NCBI GenBank assembly: GCA_019096065.1
Contig: JAGUCH010000005.1
Coordinates: 3,720,001 to 3,784,000 of the forward strand
Length of the DNA: 64,000 nt
Origin: Paracyclopina nana
Lineage: Eukaryota; Arthropoda; Copepoda; Cyclopoida; Cyclopettidae
Direction of reading: 5' to 3'
Shown: piece by piece, positions 1-10,800 of the stretch
How the letters are laid out: each line of letters starts with the position of its first letter
How positions within the stretch are numbered: position 1 is the first letter of the stretch
Translations under genes and position numbers: made by a program
Notes under the pieces: generated by a model
Databases searched by the model: none
What the model saw: only the letters and a program-made list of their open reading frames with translations
What the model was told of the DNA's origin: nothing

Positions 1-3
1 TCT

Positions 4-78
4 GTATTGGTGGCTCAGTCAGTAGGGCACCGGACTCCTGATCTTGATGTTCAGGGTTCGATCCCCATGTGAGAACAA
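4..78 (+). repeat. Degenerate tRNA-like sequence (tRNA pseudogene or SINE head)
   Basis: A good polymerase III A-box-like segment (GGCTCAGTCAGTAGGG, from about position 12) is followed by a B-box-like GGTTCGATCCC near 55-65, with spacing right for a tRNA. The D stem folds. The anticodon stem has one mismatch around a loop that would present CCT, the outer T-stem pairs fail, and the 7-bp acceptor stem does not pair. I therefore read it as a decayed tRNA copy or the head of a tRNA-derived SINE. The left window edge prevents checking further upstream. Confidence 0.4.
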
Positions 79-140
79 AGCATTTTTCTCCTTTTTTTCT
101 GCTATGGGATTTACTTCTTGGACAATATCATGGTCTCTGG

Positions 141-710
141 TCAAACTAAAGACCTGTATGTACGGGTTAGCCAGTGACGTCACTCACTGCCTTGAGAATA
201 AGAACGGACGATCTCGTTTTTTGAGGAAGCGTGCGCTCAAAGTAGCTATGTTATAAAGGGAAAACCCATCTTTGCGCTGACATTTTTAAGGCTTCTTTGA
301 AAAAATAATTTTAGAATTGTTGGCAATGTAGTGATCAATTTTAATTCAAGACCTAGTTTTTGCAATGATTCTTTTTTGTAGAAAGATATTGCTTGATTAT
401 TTTGTACTGTATTCGTATTTTACAGAAAAAAAGTGAAGAAGCTTGAACTAAGTCGAGCAGCAATTTTAACAATTCGGGCTTATCCCGATGGGCGATCAGA
501 AAATGAAAATTCTTATCAAAAAATATCGCTTTTATCGGCTTACCTTTTTAAATTACGCACAAGACATAGCAATAATTTTTGGCTTTCTTAATTAACATAG
601 CCATTTTCGCGGCGCCCCTGTCGGCAGGCCGGTCAATTTTCCCTTTCTAGATGACCGTCCGTTCTTATTCCTAAGGTTGCGAACTACGTACATGCAGCCC
701 TTTAGGTCAA
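141..710. repeat. Imperfect inverted repeat (arms 141-210 and 656-710)
   Basis: The 15-mer GAATAAGAACGGACG at 196-210 recurs as its exact reverse complement at 656-670. The flanking sequence outward also corresponds between the arms (for example TGTATGTACG near 155-164 against the complement of CGTACATGCA near 687-696), with an insertion of about 15 bp in the left arm. This looks like an old foldback or MITE-like element. No target-site duplication was identified, so the ends are approximate. Confidence 0.35.
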
Positions 711-1055
711 ACAGTGGAGCAACACACCTTATAAAATACTTTATAATGTGTGTCACTTCATAAAGTAAAACGTCAGAGCTTTTATATATGTGTAGTTATA
801 TGAACTGAGACGAATTGGTAAACTGTACATGCGAAAATTGCTTTCCATCATATAAAATTAAAAGTTCTAGGGGTACTAAGTAATTTTTAGGCAAAAAATC
901 ATTCTAATCATTGTGTATCAAGTTACTAAAAGTTGAAAATAAGTATAAAAGAGTGATGGCATCTACTTAATACCAAAATAAGCAGATATCTCATGAACAG
1001 AGGATTCTAACTAGGTATCATTGAAATAATTCTTTATGCACTTTCTTTTAGGGTG

Positions 1056-1521
1056 CACAGTGGGTCAAAAAGCCGATTTTACGCGCACGAGAAATTACGT
1101 TAAATCGCAGATTTCCGATTTTAGCACCCATTTTCAGCTTCTAATTTGTAGGACTTCTAGGCTACCTAAAGAGCACAAATTAATGTTTATTGACAGATAA
1201 AGGTTCAATTTTGGTGAAGAAAACATAATTTTTGGGCAAAAGTTGATTTTGGCGAATTCAGTAGAACAGCAACTTTGCACAATTTGAGCAAAAATTGAAT
1301 CTCCCATAACTTTTGATTCCAAACGACTCCAATTGAGTGACCAAGTCAGGGAAGTCAAGCTTATAGCATAAATTGATAATCCACCAGAATTGGCTGCTCT
1401 TACTTGCTCTCCCGGGTGCCAGGATGGCATATTTTTAGCTTACCGCTAATAAGAAAAAGGTGCTACGTTGATTTCGCAACTTTTTTCCGTGCGCGTGAAA
1501 TCGGCCAATAAACCCACTGTG
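1056..1521. mobile_element. Transib-like MITE, 466 bp, with 5-bp target duplication
   Basis: The left end 1056-1089 and the reverse complement of the right end 1488-1521 match at 28 of 34 positions, including a perfect first ten bases (CACAGTGGGT) and the block CCGATTT.ACGCGCACG. GGGTG stands immediately outside both ends (1051-1055 and 1522-1526), as expected of a 5-bp GC-rich target-site duplication. Transib transposons have CACNNTG-type ends and 5-bp duplications, and the first seven bases equal the RAG recombination-signal heptamer CACAGTG. No transposase-like frame lies inside, so it is non-autonomous. Family assignment rests on ends and duplication length only. Confidence 0.75.
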
Positions 1522-1679
1522 GGGTGGATCGATTTTGTACATTTTTCTAAAAAATGAGCTGGTGAAAGAGCAGAAGTTTTTCAACTTCTTTTGTAGTGAT
1601 GGGCGCCGGAAATCGATTTAAACATTTGCAAACCTGACGAGCTACAAGAAAGACCTTTCAGAAAATATATACATATTGG

Positions 1680-1717
1680 GGTGGTCGAATTCATTTGGGT
1701 TGGGGTTGGCGACCACC
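1680..1717. repeat. Short hairpin upstream of DDB2
   Basis: GGTGGTCG at 1680-1687 is complementary to CGACCACC at 1710-1717, an 8-bp stem with a 22-nt loop, ending 112 bp before the DDB2 start codon. It could be a palindromic regulatory site or chance. Confidence 0.3.
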
Positions 1718-1829
1718 TTATTGCGTCTTGCACTCTCGCGGAATATATCACGCAACCTTGTATTTTGTTTACCTTTTACGTAACATCAGAAAAATCCGCG
1801 AAAACACCACGGCATGAAAAATAACTAAA

Positions 1830-3510
1830 ATGCCACCGAAAAGAAAATCAAAATTTGTTGTTGAATCCAGGGAGGATGAAGAGGACTTGACCAATTCGAA
1901 GCCGTCAACGTCATCTTCGAAATCCCAAAGTCTCACAAATAACAAGGAAAACTCAAGGCCTACTCGTAAGTGTGTTCAACAATCTGCAACAAGGAACAAA
2001 GCCAAGTTGGAGGAGAAGCAAGATGAGGATTCTGAAGATGATTTTGAGCCATCTCCGCCTAAAACAAAGAAAATTGCAAAAGTAGCCGACAAAAAGGTCA
2101 AGGAGAAGCCCAAGAAAGCTGATGGCAAAGATAAAACCAAGAAAGCTGAAGGCAAGAAAAAGGCCAAGAGGCCATTAGTGGAACCGGATCAGGACAACAA
2201 CGTTGAGGTCAAGGAGGATAAAAATAAGAACATTATTTTGGCTCTATCCAGCATGCAGAACGGTGGCCGTTGTCGTTCATCCTTTCAGCTTGAACAATGC
2301 GCTCGATCCGTGATAGTGAATCAGCTGAAAGAGTTCTCTGTGTTCAAGTCTGTGACTCCTTTTGACCGAAGAGTGACTGCGATTGCTTGGCATCCTCGTA
2401 AACCGACTCTATGTGCCGTTGGCTCAAAAGGAGGCGAAATAATTTTATGGAAATATGACAAAGACGAATTTGAAGGTATTGCTCAAGGAATGGGCCCTGG
2501 GGGATCCATTCAAAAAATTATGTTTGATCTCAACTCGCAGTCCAGAATCTACACTTGTTCCATCGATGGTACTTTCGAGGCCAAAGATCTGAACAGAACT
2601 GGTCCCACTAATACGGAAACGTTTCTCAACACTCAAAATTGGGACAAGTGGTACACCAGCTTCGATGTAGCGCCCGATGGAATGACACTAATTACCGGTA
2701 AATCGTCCATAACTTTAAAATTGGCCTTCTTATGAGGAATGCTGTGTTTCAGGTGAAAACTCTGGATTTGTGACTCTTTTGTCATCCAGAGGCGAGAAGA
2801 TCTGGAGGGACAAGTTGCACAAATCTAAGGTGACCAACATCCAGTTCAGCCCTCGTGAGCCTTGGCTCTTTGTTACTACCTCAACTGACAATTCAGTGAA
2901 AATTTGGGACATTCGTAACTTGACGGATTCAGCGGATCAAAGTCAACAGCGCAAGGACAAGTTTTTGCAGTCGTTGGTTCACAACAAGGCCGTCAATTCA
3001 GCCTATTTCAGCAATGTTGACGGAACAAGGCTGCTGACCACCGACCAGCATTCTCAAATTCGGGTGTACAAAGGACCTTATTGGGATTTGGAAAGGATCG
3101 TTCCTCATCCACATCGCCAATTTCAGCATTTAACGCCGATCAAAGCCACTTGGCATCCATTGGTCGACCTTGTTGTGGCAGGGAGATATCCAGACGAAAA
3201 TTTCCCTGGGTTCGTCGAGGGCGAGCTGAGAACGATTGATATCATGAATCCAGATTCAGGGGCTATGGAGTGCCAAATTAATCAGCCAGGCTTCAACAAG
3301 ATATCCAGCTTGAACTTGTTCAGCCCAAATGGAGAGGCCATGCTCTCCGGAATGGGGCAAACTGTTCTGATTTGGAAGCAAAAGCCTCAAACGGAAGTCA
3401 AGTTTGAGCAAAAGAGTACGAACGTTGAAAGTATTGTTGTCGAAGAGTGGCCCGGGCTAAAATCACAAGTTGCAGCCAAGCCGCGTGGAAAAAAGTCGAA
3501 AAAAGTCTGA
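1830..3510 (+). CDS. DDB2: DDB2, UV-damaged DNA-binding WD40 protein (2 exons)
   Basis: DDB2 is the lesion-recognition subunit of the UV-DDB complex. It docks on DDB1-CUL4 and starts global-genome nucleotide-excision repair in the nucleus. Exons are 1830-2697 and 2753-3510, joined by a 55-bp GT-AG intron in phase 1, giving 541 residues against about 427 in human. The extra length is a Lys/Glu/Ser-rich N-terminal tail (residues 1 to about 135) with several basic NLS-like clusters. The seven-blade propeller region aligns throughout from memory with the human protein. Key elements are present: the DWD/WDxR box WDIR at about 341-344, which binds DDB1, and the FQH hairpin at about 413-415 that wedges into the DNA minor groove, followed by LTPIKATWHP. 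The start was chosen as the first ATG of the open frame. A poly(A) signal follows 15 bases after the stop codon. Confidence 0.95.
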
Positions 3511-3525
3511 TTTATTTTAACTTAC

Positions 3526-3531
3526 AATAAA
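3526..3531 (+). terminator. Poly(A) signal of DDB2
   Basis: AATAAA begins 16 bases after the last base of the DDB2 stop codon, so the 3' UTR should be very short. Confidence 0.75.
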
Positions 3532-4876
3532 AAACCTCCTTTGGCAATTCTTCGCTTCAGTTATTATGCAACTCAAAACAGAACAATAATCTTCCTTTAA
3601 CTTTTATACGCTTTTTTGTAAGCGTTTCCTAATCAAGTTTTAATAAAGTCAAATAGGCCCCTAATATTTAGTCAACTTGTTGACTCTTAACGATTGCGTA
3701 GCGCTGCTAATATGCCTTATTGCAGCTTACCCTTTATAAAATAGCATAGTATTTTATCGGTAGTTATCGAGAAAAGGCCTCGCGTTAGATAAGGAGCAAG
3801 GTCACCAAGTAACTTTGATGAAAAAGCCGACAAAGAAACTCGTACTCACAGTTGGATGGATATTAGAAGCAGATCTGCATAATTTGGGCAAAACAATCGT
3901 CATAGATTTTGCTTATCATTCTTGTCGAGTCCGTTCGAACTTTTTTTTTACTTTCGTTATCAGTTCCATGGGTTTATCTTGAATGAAAAATGTCATCACC
4001 ACTGTTTAGTAATCAATTGTTGGCGCGTCATTTTGCAAGGAAACTTATCATCTAATTTTAAACATGTAAGTCATTTTTCCGCTAGCGTCATGAGCACAAG
4101 AATTGTTAGTAGTCCTTTTCGGTCTGTAAATGAATGGCTGTAAAATTGAGTTTTCATATGCATTGAGGAAAATGGTCCTTTCTTTTTCAGACTATAGCTT
4201 TCTAGGGAAGAGACTCGAATTGCTTTTTTGTTAAAGTGCTAGGCAACTTGGTTTTTCCACCACTTCAAATTAGCAAAAGCATGTCTACTTGAAGTGGTGC
4301 CTCACAAATTGAAACCACTTTGTTTCGGGAACAATCAGTTGAAATGCAATTTCATAACAATTTGGCATGTGAGTCATATTGATGCACAATCTAGTTTTTT
4401 CCAACTCAATTCGAAATTTTCAGGCATGGAATCGTATGCATATTGCCAAATTAGGTCTTATTTCCATCTGCAAAGTGCTCTAAATAGGAAGCTAAATAAA
4501 TGACAAATACAGCTATATACTAATAATGCATTGCACATATTGATTGCGAAAAATAGTCGTAAGTAGGCTGTCACCGCATATCGACTCAACTTAAAGGATT
4601 CATCCATTATGTGAAGTCTGCCCAACATTACTTTCAATTAGAAAAGGCCTTCAAAAAAGCAAGTTGTGCCCCTTAGGCAAATATTATACCGCGCTACAAA
4701 AGCTACTGTGTAAATAGTTGACTTCTACCACATTGTTTTTTAGCCGCACTTCACTCAATTATTGGAATTCCTGTCACTTCAAGAGGCCTTCTACGTATGT
4801 GCGACACTCATCAAAAGCTACCAAACGAGGAAAGAGTAGTAGCATAATTTTTGTAACGCGAAAGCTTTTAAAAGAA
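3532..4876. other. Intergenic region between DDB2 and the ABCA gene
   Basis: There is no convincing coding exon here. An 11-bp hairpin lies at 4258-4299 (CACCACTTCAA pairing with TTGAAGTGGTG). Pyrimidine-rich AG sites upstream of 4877 could mark a 5' UTR splice junction for the ABCA gene, but none could be tied to a donor. Confidence 0.5.
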
Positions 4877-7800
4877 ATGGCGGCCTCGCTGAAGAAGCAG
4901 CTCAAAGTTAGCTTGTGGAAATGGTGGCTGATCCGGAGAAGGCAACCTCTGCTTTTTCTTAGTGAACTCTTATGGCCGTGTGTCCTTTTGCTCGTTCTGG
5001 TTCTGATTCACAGCATGACTCGTCCAGGAGCCCACAGCAATTGTTACTTTCATGCCAGAGCCAACCCATCTGCGGGCATGTTTCAATTTGCTCACTCCAT
5101 GTTGTGCAACATCAACAATCATTGCTACAACGAGTCATGGCACGAAGAGATTCCTTCCTTTCCTGGATCCAAGTAAGCAATGACACATGATATCAACCGT
5201 GGCCTTTAGATTTATCAAATTTGTCTTCCTGCAAGGCTTCAAGAAATTGCCACACTGGGTGCTCCAATATTTGAAAACGAAAACTTGACCCAGTCAATTA
5301 ATGCCTTGCCACCCGGATTGAAACTGGTACGAGCAGCTGCGAAAGTGTACAATGACTCTGAAGTTCTTCAACAGGTCATAGGTAACTTGTCACATTTTAT
5401 AAAAAGGATGTTAATGAATTTTGTCATTCAAGAGGACGACCTGCACATTCATGAAATATTTATGCAACCGGAGAAAATCCTTGACTTTTTGGCCAACGAA
5501 GGTGGCATGAAACTGGAAGAAGCGACAGACTTTCTGAATTCGACACTCAAAATTGCCCAACTGTTTCTAAGCATGAACAACCTCGAACTCAAGGCAATAA
5601 CGTGCAATCCTGAAAAACTAGCAACTTTCATCATCTCCGACAACACCGAGGCCATTCAGTCGTTGTCAGCAAAGCTGTGCCACATGAGTTCAAATCAAAT
5701 TGAGACTTTTGTTCGCACTGTGCATCAAAATCTGGATATCGATGGGCTGGTGCAAAGAGGCCTGGAAGTGGTAAATCGGACTTTTTCCTATGACTACTCA
5801 TCAGTCTCTAGTGATTTGGGCTCGTTTTCCTCAACCTTCTGGTCGATGCCTGCCCTGCAAGGAATCGAACCACCGCCTATTTCCCAAGTTGACTTGTGGT
5901 CAGATGATTTAGGCCTTTTCCTAGAATCAGCACTCACCACAAATGACATCAACTTTCATATGTTAGCTAAATTGTTTGTAGATTAGGCAGACAAGGAATA
6001 GCTTTGCTGCTCTCTTCTAGATTGGATACTTGGTCAAATTTGACCTTGGCTCAGTACTTGGATCCTGTCGAATATGACAATTTGATGGATGGTGTGTCCA
6101 AGGCAGCAGGAATTGTGCATGATTGGTTGCAAGTTTGGATCAACGGTGGCACTACTCGACCCAAGAGAGAAGCTCAGGTGATTGATTTCACTGTCCTCCA
6201 AGATAACATTAAATAACGCTTTTTCCTGCTATTTTATTAGGGGAATCTATCTGCTTGGTCTGCACTTGCTGATGAAATAGAAAATCTCATACGATTCTTC
6301 CTTGAGGCCAAGACAGTGACACATTGGTCAGTATCAAATCATTTTTTTGCTTCACTTAGAAAATATTTTACTCTTCATCAAATATTTAGTGTGGGGGAAA
6401 CAGTTATGGAGGAAGCCAATATTTGTGGGCAATCCTGCAATGAGCTTTTCCAAGAAAACTGCTCTATATCAAAGGTAATAGTCACAAAATTAAATGCTAT
6501 CAATTGAGCCAATTTAAAAAGGCGTTTCAGCGTAATTTTTAGAGCAACTGGTAATTGACTAAATTCCTTAGGTTGAAGAGTTGCTGGGAGAGTTTTTAAA
6601 TCAAAGCAAGCTAATAAGCTGCATTTTGGATGGATTTCTATCGGACAATCAAAACGATTGGACACTCCTTAGCCTTAACAAAACGACATCATTGTCAAGT
6701 TTGAAATCTCTGATAAGCAATGGCTTTAAAGCAGTAAGTATTTTTAGGAAGCAACATGTTTTTCGCTTAACTTTTTGTCGTGAATGAAGGCGCTTTTTGG
6801 CATTCCTAATGTATGTCAAGTTGCAAACGCATCACTCCAAACAGGCAACATTTCTCATGCAATTAACGATACGCTGTGTTCATTAATTAACCAGCCTGAA
6901 AGTTTGTTGCCCATGTCCTGGCAACCACAGAATGTAAGAAAAAATTGAGACGTCAATTCAATGCTTTACATTCACCTTTTGTTAAAGATTTTCTCATGCA
7001 ACCAGCAAAACATCACCATATCAAAGCTGAAATCAAGAGCCTTCAAATTCACTCAATACTTGGGCCAATTCAGAATGGATGACTTATTTTCAATGGGTGA
7101 GTACATGCTAGATGAAGTTATATTTGCTCTGGACCAAGCTCATTCTGCAAATGGCCCTCGCCTCCGCGCTATAAGGTAATTATTACTCAAAATACAGAGA
7201 GTTTCCCCATAAACCACAATTATTTTATTGCTCCTTGCTCAGCCCATCGTGGTGCAAAAATTGTCCCCTGGAATTGGTATATAACGTTTCAACATCATTA
7301 GTTAAACTTTACACAAATGAAACGATTTCCAAGCTTGAACAGATATCGGAAGTCTTTCAATGGCCCAACTCAACGTTCGATGGTAGAGAAAGAGCCTGTT
7401 ATGCTATAAAAATCAATACCTAACATGCAATACTTTTTTTAAAGTGATTATTCCTTGGGATGTGATGCTTCAAAATGCCCCCAATTTCTCTGCTCTCATT
7501 AAGTCAACTCTAACAAGTTTGCCAAGTGTTTTTAATTCATGGTCTAGCAGCATCAAAAGTGGAAACTGGACAAAAGTGACTAAATCTAATATTTAGCTTG
7601 CTTCGAAGTAACAAAGCTTGAGATTGCTTTTAGGTCATCCGAGGCTTTCAAATGATGATTAACTCTTCATGGCCTTGCAATGGAACAATGTCCGATTTTT
7701 GGAGTAATACTTCAATGGGCTCTATAACAATGGAATATTTGCTATGTCATCCATTAATTTTGCAAGAGGAGCTCAACAATAATCCTCTGATCAAAGAAAC

Positions 7801-10800
7801 TTTAAACAGAGTACCAAAAATACAAAATGAAATTACCTTAAGACATTTTTCATCAACTTTTTTCAGATACATAACTACACGGATGCAAGCAGCCTAAATG
7901 AATCGCGCCACAATTTCATCACGATTGGCGCTCAAATCGCAGATTTGATTGATCAGAGTAATTACAAGGAAAGTGTTTCTATGGAGCTTTTGAATGAAAC
8001 CTTGATTTCATCGTTTCATCAATTGCTAGACCAACTCATCACCTTTTTGAACGAGTAAAACCATTAGGCAACATCTACATTTGAGCAAAACGGTTCATTT
8101 AATTTTTGCAGCAAGTGGAAAGACCCATACCTCGCTAAAAATGACCCTTTCAACAAAATTGATGATCTAGACAGAATTTTGCAATGCTGGAGGCCGCACC
8201 AACAAGAGGGAGTCAACAATTCGATTTGCTCATTTCAAGGCAGCATTTCAAGGCAAGCCCAAAAATAGACTCTTTACTTTTCCTCCTTATAAACCATGGC
8301 ATTTTCTCAGGCTGGGAAAATTCTTGGCAAGCATTTTACGCGATTTGGAGGATGAAGGATTGCTTTTTCATGGAGTTTCAGAGGAAAACAGAAGTGCACT
8401 CATGACCTTGATTTCGACACACATGCCTGTCATAAAAAACTTTTCTGACGCCTTCGTTGCAGACGATGTTTTGCACGCATTGCTAGAGAATGCAGGATTG
8501 AGTGAGGAAATTATTGCTACCATTTTTGACGGATACGTCAATATCAATAGAGTAAGTGAAGAGCATGAACAGAAATGGTGGAAAATATGGTTGCGTTTCT
8601 TTCAGCTCCTATTTCAAAATATGACGGTCTCTGAGAGAATAATGAGCGAAAAGAAGGAGTATGAACGGCTCTTGAAATTTGATGACTTGCTAAGCACCAA
8701 TGCGGTTGGACGAGCAATGAAGAAAGCTAACCAGTCTTTTGTAATTGGCGCTCTAAATCAAGCTATTGACACCAGAGCCATAGAGTTGAACAAAACCACA
8801 TGGCAACAAGAAGAATTTCTCAATTTCGCTTGGTTGGAAGGGCTTTCGAAAATGGTCCAAGTTCTGATAAACGATGCTGTAAAAATGACAGAAGGTGCTA
8901 CGCAAATAATTCAAGCTCTACAAGATGAACAGTCCAACGCTGAATTGACGCAAGAGCTTCTGAAACTCATTTCAAGTGGCACAATAGGATCCATTTTGGA
9001 TGGGTATGCTACAGCCAAAATAAAACTGCTTACGTAATGCTCATGAGTATCACATTTTTCCCCAGAATGTTCGAAATGTTTGACACAATAGAGATCATCA
9101 TGGGGAACGATCCAGCGGCTGAAAACGTCAGACATTTGCTGGATGGCCTAAAAAAGTTGGAATTGATTGATATCCTCACTTTGCTTCAATTCGAGTCTCC
9201 GGTAACGAAACTTTTTAACGATTGGGCGCCTGTCAGACAATTTTTGACCGCGGATTTGGGCTTGAGTGAAATTCATGCAGATGCCATCAAAAATGCGGAA
9301 GTCAATATACCAAAGGTGAATTCAAGTTAAGGAAGTTTGCCATAGTTACAACTCTTATTGAATTATTAGATAATGAATGGCAATGGAAACACTTTCAATG
9401 CCATATCTGTAATACCGAGCATTATATGTAGCCCAGAGAACATGTCCCAGTACATAAATCTAACTCACAATGGGCTGAACCATTTGAATGTTACCATGGA
9501 GGGAATCAGTAGCAAGCTCTGCGAAATGACCAAGTCTTATGCAACGTTGCTTGACTTGAGTAAGGTCGTTTTGGAGGAGCTTGACCTTGGCACATTCTTC
9601 TCTCTGGTAATCTTTCCAAGCTTATCGTTTGACTAAAATTGTAATGAGGTTTTAAAGGCACTCACGGTTGATGACGTTCTATTTTTGAGCAACATGACAA
9701 GAGCTGAGGCTAAAAATACCATTAAAATTTTAATGGGAGGCCAAAAGATAGTCGAGGCATTAGAAAACAACATCACCAGCCTGTACGACGTCATTACCGC
9801 GTCGTTTGCTAATTACGATGGGCCATTAAATAACCAAATGGGAGTGTTCCTCTGCGGGGACGAAAAAGCTTTCCAGTTTGACATTCCAGCAAACGCTTTT
9901 TTGCCAACTAATCAAGATGACGATGATGAGAACGATGAAAGTGCAAATGTGAGGCCTCCCGAGCCTTTCAAATCATCATGCGAGCTGCTTAAAGAAAAGT
10001 TGAGTGAGAGCAAAGAGGGCAAACTCATTTGGAGAATGATGGCACCTTTCCTGATAGGAAATGTGGTGTATTCACCTAATGACCAATTTACGAAAGATAT
10101 AATTGCTCAGGTAAGCTCTAAAAACTACATTGTGCCGTCGATCCATCTTCTATCCTATCTCTTTTCAAGGCTAATCAATCGGCAGAAGCAACAGGCAAAT
10201 TTATGCATCAAGCCAAATCATTCCTGGGGCTGGGTCCAGTAGGCTTAACTTTGATAAGCATGGAACGAGAATTGCTGCTAGTTCAGGTGACGGAATTCAG
10301 GCTCAAAAGAAAATACAGCCATTTCACCAAAAGTACTTCTTATGGATAGGATGTTCTAAGGAAGCCAGTAGTGCACGAAATTGTAAATGAAACTTATCCC
10401 GGAGTTAACAACTTGACATCTATTGACACCACTGAATTGATCAAGGCACTAAAAAACGCCTCTAAAATACTGGATGCAATGAAATGGACTTCTAAAGGCG
10501 TGGACTGCTACAAAATTGATAGGTTCATAAGCGCCGAAAATGAGCCGGATTTGGTGCAGAAAGCCAAGACTTTGAACGACAATAGCTCTTTTTTTGCTGG
10601 TACGCTATATGCTGTGTTATTGTTTTTCCAGAGCTGATGAAGAAAGTTGAGCTTTCTCCTTGTTTTCAGGTCTTGTTTTCCTGCACGAGAATGGCACTTA
10701 CCCGAAGCATGTCCAGTACAAAATCAGGATGGGCAAAGATTCGGTTCCATTGACAAACAGCCTAAAATCTCAGTACATCATTTGCTACAAGAGTGCAAAA

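Noticed and set aside
175-182. CRE palindrome TGACGTCA (also 22769-22776 and 23398-23405)
   Set aside because: Eight-base sites at unrelated positions; expected by chance at this frequency and not tied to a promoter, though 23398 lies upstream of the GPCR.
1134-1430. 98-codon minus-strand frame inside the Transib-like element
   Set aside because: Shows no transposase motif; it is too short and unlike a DDE domain.
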